Source: Actinomycetota bacterium (lineage in GTDB: Bacteria > Actinomycetota > Actinomycetes > Streptosporangiales > Streptosporangiaceae). From it: a stretch of 9,551 nt of DNA. Position 1 is the stretch's first letter, and every line of letters starts with the position of its first letter. The stretch lies in NCBI GenBank assembly GCA_003168295.1, contig PMST01000395.1, positions 1-9,551 on the forward strand. The letters run 5' to 3'. Positions 5,074 through 9,551 of this stretch are shown piece by piece. The notes beneath the pieces were generated by a model. The model saw nothing but the letters and a program-made list of their open reading frames with translations, made no database searches and was not told the origin of the DNA. The translations under genes were made by a program, and so were the position numbers.

Positions 5074-8000
5074 GGGCCGCCTGGTCCGCGGTCTTTTCGG
5101 TATGCGGGCTGAGCAGGTCCATCCAGCCGGAGTTCTGCGCGGCGAGGACTTGCTCGACGCCCAGGACGAACTGCGCCTGACGATCCGGGTCGGTAATCGC
5201 CGGGTCGACATCGGCGATGAGCCGATCGAGCTGGTCCGCGGTTGACGCGTAGGACGCGGCGATCCGCTGGTGCTGCTCGGCGGCGAGATGGGTGGCGAAG
5301 GCCGCGGCGATGGTGGTGGCCGCCGCCGTCCAGGCGGCGAGGTGCGATCCTGGCAGCGCTCCCGCGACGGCGGCCAGCACGACGCCAGCGCCGGTGGCGG
5401 CGAGCTGGCAGATTCGCAGCGTCCGCGCTTTGCGGATGTGCTCGGCGATCTTGTCCCGGTGCCAGTTCGCCTGGCGCTGGGCGCGCTCGGCCAGGTACCC
5501 CGCGAACGTGGTGACTGCAGGCAGCGGGGTGTTATCGGGAGAAATCAGCTGCTGATCGACGAGCCACGGCTGCCCGCGGGTCTGAATCACCTCCAGCTGT
5601 GCGTCCAGGCGCTCGGTGCGCTCGGCACCGTCATAGGGCTTGACCCTGATCAGGTAGCGGTAGACCTCGGCCTTCAGGGCTTCCGAGGCGGCCCGGGCGC
5701 CGGTCCAGTGCGCGGTCTCGTCCGAGGTGAGCGCCGTTCGCTGCAGCCACGCCGCGGCCGCGAGGGAAATCGCGCTGACTATGGCGGCGGCCGTCACGAA
5801 GCCAGAAGAGAGCCCGTGCTGCGCGGCGAGCGCTCCGGCGAGGGCGCCGAGGACCAGCAGCGCCAGGTTGCGCTGACGCCACTGCCTCAGCTGTGACTGG
5901 GCGGCGTCGGCCGCCAGGGACCACTGCCGGTGACAGCGCCAGACCAGGGCCAGGACGCGATCGCCGCCCGCTGCTTCGGTGGCCGGGCCGGGAGCTGGGA
6001 CCACGCCCCGTTCCGCTTCTGTGTTGGTCGTGGCCGGGGCCTCGGCGGGCGGGCGGATATCGGTCCTGGCCGGGGGCTCGGCGGGCGGGCGGGGCGGCGG
6101 AAGCTCCGGGCTGGGCAGGCCGAACAATGCGACGGTATTCAGGGTGACGACTTCGGCGCCGCGGGACTGAGCGGTGGCGACCATGTCGGCTACCCCACCG
6201 GGACCATCCCCGGGCTCGCCGTTCCACAGCGCCAGCACCGTGATCCGGTCAGACGTCGTGGTGGCCCAGGCGTGGTGCAGGATCCACTGGTTATCCCGTT
6301 GCCAGGTGGAGTAGCCGGGCCGGGTCTGAAGCCACCCGGGCAGCATGTCGGTGCGCGCCAGGGTCAGCACCTTGGTCGCGTTGCGCAGCGCGGCGTAGTA
6401 GCGGTCGGCCCAGCGTGACGCCTGGCGCGACATGGCCGTGGCGCGGTAGACCCGCTCCGGGACCGGCAGCAGCACCTGAGTCGGCACGCCGAGTTTCTGG
6501 CACGCCTCGTGGAACAGCAGGTCCCCGCCGTCCGCCACGCCGGCCATGCCGATTACCTGCTCCTGCCGTTTCGCCGCGGCCGCGACGATCCCTTCGATCG
6601 CTTGCTTGATCCCGGCCGCCGCGGCGTCTTCCTGACTCGGCGGAAAGCGCGGGGGCACCCGGCCCGGCGCGTCGATCATGTGGCCGGAGAAGACGAGCGG
6701 GTGGACCAGAGCCGTCTGCGTGTTGGGCGTCCCGGCGAGCAGCGCGAGAGCGGGCGTGGCGTTCTCGACGAGGATGCCCAGATCGCGGTGCATTTCGAGC
6801 TGCTCACTGATCGAGCGGCGCGCCCCGGAACCGAGGACGGGGCTCAACGCGGCTTCGTATGCGCTGGTCACCCGCTCTGGTTCGGTGCTGGTGAGGAAGC
6901 GGAGGTCGGCCACGCTCACCTCGAGCCAGAAGTCGACCGTACCGGTGTAGCGAGACCGCGCGCGGGCCGAATCGAGGGAGGCCCGCACGGTCGAGGTGAG
7001 CCAGTCGACCTCGGACTTGAGCCGGTCGAGTTCGGCGGCGGCCTCGGCGTCGGTGTTGAAGCGCATCCGCCAGTCATCGGGGCAGCGATCGGCGAGCACC
7101 AAGGTGATCTTGGCCAGGGCGAGGGCGTTCAGGCCCGAGTACCAGTGGTTCAGCTCCTCGTCGAAGCCGCGCCGGTAGAACTGGCGGGCCACGTCCAGCT
7201 CCCGGGACCGAAGCGCGGTGCGGGCCCGGTTCTGCTCGGCCGCCGCGCGCCACTGCACCACCCACCGGCGCTTGCTGTTGCTGCCGCGCAACGCGTACAG
7301 CTCGGCGCGGTCCAGGCTGCTCAGCGGCTCGCCCCCGAGGGCCCGTTCGATCGCCTGGTCGGAGGCGACCAGCTGGCCGAGTCGCCGGTAGACGTCGGAC
7401 AGCGCGCGGTTGGCTTCCAGGTCGTCGGGATGGACCGCGCGGATTCGCTCCCAGGGTCGTTGCGCGCCGACGTCATCGCCGACGTCCGTCAGCGCCTGGG
7501 CCACCGCCCGCAGCGCCGCTTCCTCGAACCGAAGTCCCACCACCTCCTCCGCGATCAATCGCAGGTCCCCCGCGCGCCGCTCGTCGCGGGCCTGCTCGAT
7601 GTCTTCGGCCAGGTCCCGCGGGAGATCGAGCAGGGTCGCCCGGGGACCGGCGGCGAACCCCGGCAGCAGCTGGAACACCGGGCTGTCGGTACGTTCGGAC
7701 GCCAGCGTCTCGCGCAGGACCTGCACCAACTGGGGGACAGACGCGGCGGCGGAAACCGGATCGTAAGACAGGTAGCGGTCGGTTCGCAGGTCGAAGGGAA
7801 CCTCGTCGATCCGGGCGCGGATCAGTACCGTCGAGCGGTTCCGGACGGCATGCCGGATGCCCAGCTCGTAGAAGACGTTGGCGTTGGCCAGCGACACGTC
7901 CGCCACCACCACGTCGGCCAGCACCAGCTCGCGGAAGATGTCCTCGCGGACATTGCCCGCTTCCAGGATGTCGCCGGTGGTGCCGCCGCCCTCGACCCCC

Positions 8001-8095
8001 ACCTGCTGCAGCGCCGGCGCGATCAATTCCGTGTGCACGCGCTCGAAATCGACGCCCGCTTTAGGCCCGAATCCGCGAATCACGAATGCCCGCAT
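5054..8095 (-). CDS. Multidomain SLOG-SLATT protein: NDT-like, TPR/TRAFs-binding-like, SLOG-like, tandem SLATT
   Basis: The 1013-residue protein has five parts. Residues 1-115 look like a nucleoside 2-deoxyribosyltransferase-like Rossmannoid domain, with DVVVADVSLANANVFYELG (61-79); E77 lies where these enzymes carry their nucleophile. Residues 120-450 are helical, TPR-like, with GFDEELNHWYSGLNALALA (310-328), resembling bacterial TRAFs-binding (DUF4071-type) domains. Residues 455-660 are SLOG-like: VFSGHMIDAPGR, GMAGVADGGDLLFHEA (516-531) and ALWNGEPGDGPGG (622-634). A Pro-rich linker (661-711) follows. Two SLATT/DUF4231-like modules end the chain: TM pairs at about 743-784 and 896-937, each followed by a polar helix, the first RAASEALKAEVYRYL. 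ATG 8095 is chosen because GGAGG lies 6 nt upstream and the domain starts at once; the frame stays open to 8428 without domain-like sequence. SLATT modules are predicted membrane pore-formers in conflict systems. The function of this protein is inferred from its domains. Confidence 0.75.
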   Translation of the reverse strand: MRAFVIRGFGPKAGVDFERVHTELIAPALQQVGVEGGGTTGDILEAGNVREDIFRELVLADVVVADVSLANANVFYELGIRHAVRNRSTVLIRARIDEVPFDLRTDRYLSYDPVSAAASVPQLVQVLRETLASERTDSPVFQLLPGFAAGPRATLLDLPRDLAEDIEQARDERRAGDLRLIAEEVVGLRFEEAALRAVAQALTDVGDDVGAQRPWERIRAVHPDDLEANRALSDVYRRLGQLVASDQAIERALGGEPLSSLDRAELYALRGSNSKRRWVVQWRAAAEQNRARTALRSRELDVARQFYRRGFDEELNHWYSGLNALALAKITLVLADRCPDDWRMRFNTDAEAAAELDRLKSEVDWLTSTVRASLDSARARSRYTGTVDFWLEVSVADLRFLTSTEPERVTSAYEAALSPVLGSGARRSISEQLEMHRDLGILVENATPALALLAGTPNTQTALVHPLVFSGHMIDAPGRVPPRFPPSQEDAAAAGIKQAIEGIVAAAAKRQEQVIGMAGVADGGDLLFHEACQKLGVPTQVLLPVPERVYRATAMSRQASRWADRYYAALRNATKVLTLARTDMLPGWLQTRPGYSTWQRDNQWILHHAWATTTSDRITVLALWNGEPGDGPGGVADMVATAQSRGAEVVTLNTVALFGLPSPELPPPRPPAEPPARTDIRPPAEAPATTNTEAERGVVPAPGPATEAAGGDRVLALVWRCHRQWSLAADAAQSQLRQWRQRNLALLVLGALAGALAAQHGLSSGFVTAAAIVSAISLAAAAWLQRTALTSDETAHWTGARAASEALKAEVYRYLIRVKPYDGAERTERLDAQLEVIQTRGQPWLVDQQLISPDNTPLPAVTTFAGYLAERAQRQANWHRDKIAEHIRKARTLRICQLAATGAGVVLAAVAGALPGSHLAAWTAAATTIAAAFATHLAAEQHQRIAASYASTADQLDRLIADVDPAITDPDRQAQFVLGVEQVLAAQNSGWMDLLSPHTEKTADQAAPLAATG
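6020..6092 (-). repeat. Two copies of a 36-bp in-frame repeat encoding a 12-residue Pro-rich unit
   Basis: Residues 669-680 (RPPAEPPARTDI) and 681-692 (RPPAEAPATTNT) of the large protein are tandem copies. At DNA level the 25-bp blocks 6032-6056 and 6068-6092 differ at one position. The repeat lies in the linker between the SLOG-like domain and the first SLATT module and may vary in copy number between strains. Confidence 0.7.
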
Positions 8096-8248
8096 TGCTC
8101 CCCTCCACGCTCCCCCTCTATCGGCGTTGCCGACGCACCCGGAAATCGGGGTCTGTCGCGAAACGGTAGTCCGCAGCAAAAGATGCGGCAACCATGGGTA
8201 GGGCTGGCCGTGCTGGTCCGCCTGGGCCGAACGCCCTAATGTTGAGCC
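8096..8248. promoter_or_regulatory. Divergent control region of the SLOG-SLATT and LSDAT genes, with dyads
   Basis: Both genes of the putative system must be driven from this 153-bp spacer. It contains a TCGGC-gtt-GCCGA hairpin (8121-8133) close to the large gene, and an inverted repeat CCGCA (8171-8175), 8-nt spacer, TGCGG (8184-8188) near its centre. The large gene has a strong GGAGG ribosome-binding site at 8102-8106 and only a weak -10 candidate, GATAGA (complement of 8117-8122). The dyad near the middle could be an operator for both directions; this is unproven. Confidence 0.4.
8237..8248 (+). promoter_or_regulatory. -10 element of a leaderless promoter for the LSDAT gene
   Basis: TAATGT at 8237-8242 lies 6 nt before GTG 8249. 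There is no Shine-Dalgarno sequence in front of the start, so a leaderless transcript beginning at the GTG is likely. The -35 region is weak (TGGTCC at 8214-8219, 17-nt spacing). Confidence 0.5.
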
Positions 8249-8989
8249 GTGACCATGAACAGCGGGCCGGCGCGGCCGCGAGTGGCCCGGGTGGATGTCG
8301 TCTCGGACCTGCCCGCCACACTCGACGCGCTGGCGGTTGGCTGTGGGCGCCCGGTCTTGGTGCTGGTCGGCGGGGCGGGCGGAATGAGCCAGGAGCACCT
8401 GAGCCAGACCGCGAAGGTGTTGAGACACCAGGTCGTGCCAGTGCTGGCCCGGTTGGGCGCGGCGGTGGTGGACGGTGGCACAGACTCAGGCGTCATGCGG
8501 GTGATCGGGCAGGCCCGGGCGGCAGCGGGCGCGGATTTCCCGCTCATCGGCGTGGCCGCCGAGGGCACGGTGTCCACGGATACGGGGGACGGCGCCGAGG
8601 AGATCGAGCCCCGGCATAGCCACCTCATCCTGGTGCCTGGCGATTCCTGGGGTGACGAATCGCCCTGGCTCGCGGACGTGGCCGACGCGGTGGCCGGAAC
8701 CGCCCCCTCGGCGACACTCGTGATAAACGGGGGCAAGATTACCTACGACGACATCGCTCGCAGCCTCGAGCGACACCGTTCCGTCATCGTGCTGGCCGGC
8801 ACCGGCCGGACCGCGGACGCCATCGCCGCCGCCGCCGCCGGCAACCGCGAGGACCGCGAGGACCCGCGCGCCAGCCAGATCGCTGGTTCGGCCCTGACGC
8901 GGGTCGTCGACATCGACGACGGCTCCGCGCTGGCGGAGACGCTGGAGAGCATCCTGCGCCGCTCTCCTGGGCGCGGAAACCGGCGCTGA
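8249..8989 (+). CDS. Stand-alone LSDAT (SLOG-in-TRPM, prokaryotic type) domain protein
   Basis: The 246-residue soluble protein is a Rossmann-like nucleotide-sensor domain of the SLOG superfamily. The LSDAT motifs appear in order: VLVLVGGAGGM (36-46), VVDGGTDSGVMRVIG (73-87), FPLIGVAAEG (97-106), EPRHSHLILVPGDSWGDES (120-138), TLVINGG (156-162) and SVIVLAGTGRTADAIAAA (178-195). The same fold forms the N-terminal cytosolic region of eukaryotic TRPM channels, where TRPM2 uses it to bind ADP-ribose. No membrane helix or effector domain is attached, so it probably works with a partner. The obvious candidate is the divergent SLOG-SLATT gene 153 bp away. GTG 8249 is preferred to ATG 8255 because it lies at the expected distance from a TAATGT -10. 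The ligand is unknown. Confidence 0.85.
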   Translation: MTMNSGPARPRVARVDVVSDLPATLDALAVGCGRPVLVLVGGAGGMSQEHLSQTAKVLRHQVVPVLARLGAAVVDGGTDSGVMRVIGQARAAAGADFPLIGVAAEGTVSTDTGDGAEEIEPRHSHLILVPGDSWGDESPWLADVADAVAGTAPSATLVINGGKITYDDIARSLERHRSVIVLAGTGRTADAIAAAAAGNREDREDPRASQIAGSALTRVVDIDDGSALAETLESILRRSPGRGNRR

Positions 8990-9023
8990 GGGGCGTTCTT
9001 TATGCCTGAGACCGCTGGCGCCG
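8981..9023. terminator. Weak inverted repeat between convergent LSDAT and oxidoreductase genes
   Basis: CGGCGC (8981-8986) pairs with GCGCCG (9018-9023). A small inner stem GGC/GCC surrounds GTTCTTTAT (8995-9003). The pieces straddle the 34-bp gap between two convergent stop codons. The long loop makes this a weak terminator candidate. Confidence 0.25.
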
Positions 9024-9551
9024 TCAGATCTGGCCGGCCAGTGTGGGGGCGAGCTGTTCCAGTTGGTCGACGCCGTCGGCGAAGTCGGTGCCGGTCGGCA
9101 TGACCAGTACGTGGTCCGCTCCGGCCGCCAGGTGCTCACGCACCTTGGCCGCGATCCGCGCCGCGTCACCGTACCCGACGATCGCGTCCACCAGCCGGTC
9201 GCTCACCTCGGTGATCTCCTGCTCCGAGTAGCCCAGCCGGGCCATCGTGGCCGGGTACGTGCCCGGCTGGCCGAGGCGGCCGGCCACCGTCTGCCGCGCG
9301 GTCGCCTTGGCCCGGTTCTGGTCGGCGTCCACGACGACGGCCAGCGCGACCACCAGGAGCTTGTCCGGTCCGAGGAGCTGCCTGGCCTGGGCGGTGAGTT
9401 CGGGCGGCGCCATGGCGGGCAGCGCCCCGTCGGCGTTCTCGCCGGCCAGCGCGAGCATCTTCGGGCCGTTCGCGCCGATGATCTTCGGATAGGCCACATC
9501 GGGTGCCAGCAGCTGCGTCGGGGCGGTCAGCTGGTCCAGGTAGTCGCGCAT
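9024..9551 (-). CDS. F420-dependent LLM-class (luciferase-like) oxidoreductase, C-terminal part
   Basis: The visible 175 residues are the C-terminal part of a luciferase-like monooxygenase-fold enzyme; the N-terminal half lies beyond the right edge. Recognisable segments are PKIIGANGPKMLALAGENAD (23-42), followed by GALPAMAPPELTAQARQLLG, a central strand LLVVALAVVVDAD, then TYPATMARLGYSEQEITE and the ending DRLVDAIVGYGDAARIAAKV with HLAAGADHVLVMPTG. This pattern fits the MSMEG_4141-type group of probable F420-dependent oxidoreductases, common in mycobacteria and related actinomycetes, which use reduced cofactor F420 on unknown substrates. The ATG at the very edge is probably an internal Met, since family members are normally about 280-300 residues. 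It converges on the LSDAT gene with 34 bp between stops and has no obvious link to the SLOG-SLATT pair. Confidence 0.85.
   Translation of the reverse strand: MRDYLDQLTAPTQLLAPDVAYPKIIGANGPKMLALAGENADGALPAMAPPELTAQARQLLGPDKLLVVALAVVVDADQNRAKATARQTVAGRLGQPGTYPATMARLGYSEQEITEVSDRLVDAIVGYGDAARIAAKVREHLAAGADHVLVMPTGTDFADGVDQLEQLAPTLAGQI

Noticed and set aside
6030..6095. CRISPR-like or mobile-element repeat in the GGCGGGCGG-rich stretch
   Set aside because: Only two adjacent in-frame copies exist, and they encode a Pro-rich linker with no spacers or terminal inverted repeats.
6509..8239. Open frame of 576 codons on the plus strand opposite the SLOG-SLATT gene
   Set aside because: Composition is dominated by Arg, Gly, Val and Gln with no recognisable motif. 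The minus strand carries a strong ribosome-binding site and several domains.
8096..8428. N-terminal extension of the SLOG-SLATT frame up to 8428
   Set aside because: It would overlap the LSDAT gene, has no domain-like sequence, and ATG 8095 has an ideally spaced GGAGG.
8820..8841. GCC-repeat run as a separate repeat element
   Set aside because: It encodes an Ala-rich helix right after the conserved LAGTGRTAD motif of the LSDAT protein and is normal GC-rich coding sequence.

Overview
The window is very GC-rich chromosomal DNA from an actinomycete. The evidence is GTG starts, four-base-rich third codon positions, apparently leaderless promoters (TANNNT hexamer 6-7 nt before the start codon), a LigD-type end-joining protein, a MurA with Asp in place of the catalytic Cys, an ECF sigma/RskA-like pair and an F420-type luciferase-fold oxidoreductase. 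I cannot name the genus. No tRNA, rRNA, CRISPR array, IS element or phage gene was seen. Gene density is ordinary, and no gap over 300 bases lacks a gene.

Layout. (1) 1-146, minus: the N-terminus of a LigD-like 3'-phosphoesterase/ligase-family protein that runs off the left edge. (2) 293-1261, plus: a TauE/SafE-type membrane exporter. It converges on (3) an ECF sigma factor (2050-2625, minus) and its overlapping membrane zinc-finger anti-sigma factor (1305-2060, minus). A 17-bp tandem repeat that folds into terminator-like hairpins lies between the convergent ends, and a TGAACC-N17-CGTAGG promoter candidate precedes the sigma gene. (4) 2883-4181, plus: a MurA-type enolpyruvyltransferase, Asp117 variant, followed by (5) a patatin-like hydrolase (4222-5046, plus). 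(6) 5054-8095, minus: a 1013-residue multidomain protein. It converges on the patatin gene with only 7 bp between the stops, both inside a 14-bp-arm hairpin. (7) 8249-8989, plus: a stand-alone LSDAT (SLOG-in-TRPM) protein, divergent from gene 6. (8) 9024-9551, minus: the C-terminal part of an F420-dependent LLM oxidoreductase cut by the right edge.

The most interesting unit is 5054-8989. The large protein reads, N to C: a nucleoside-deoxyribosyltransferase-like Rossmannoid domain; a TPR/TRAFs-binding-like helical domain; an SLOG-like Rossmann domain; a Pro-rich linker with a 12-residue tandem repeat; and two SLATT-type 2TM modules. Its divergent neighbour is a free LSDAT domain. SLOG/LSDAT sensors and SLATT effectors are the parts of the nucleotide-centred conflict systems predicted by comparative genomics (Burroughs, Aravind and colleagues, 2015). 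Here enzyme-like, sensor-like and membrane-effector parts sit in one chain, with a second sensor in trans. A defence or suicide role is inference; the domain content is read from the protein sequences by eye.
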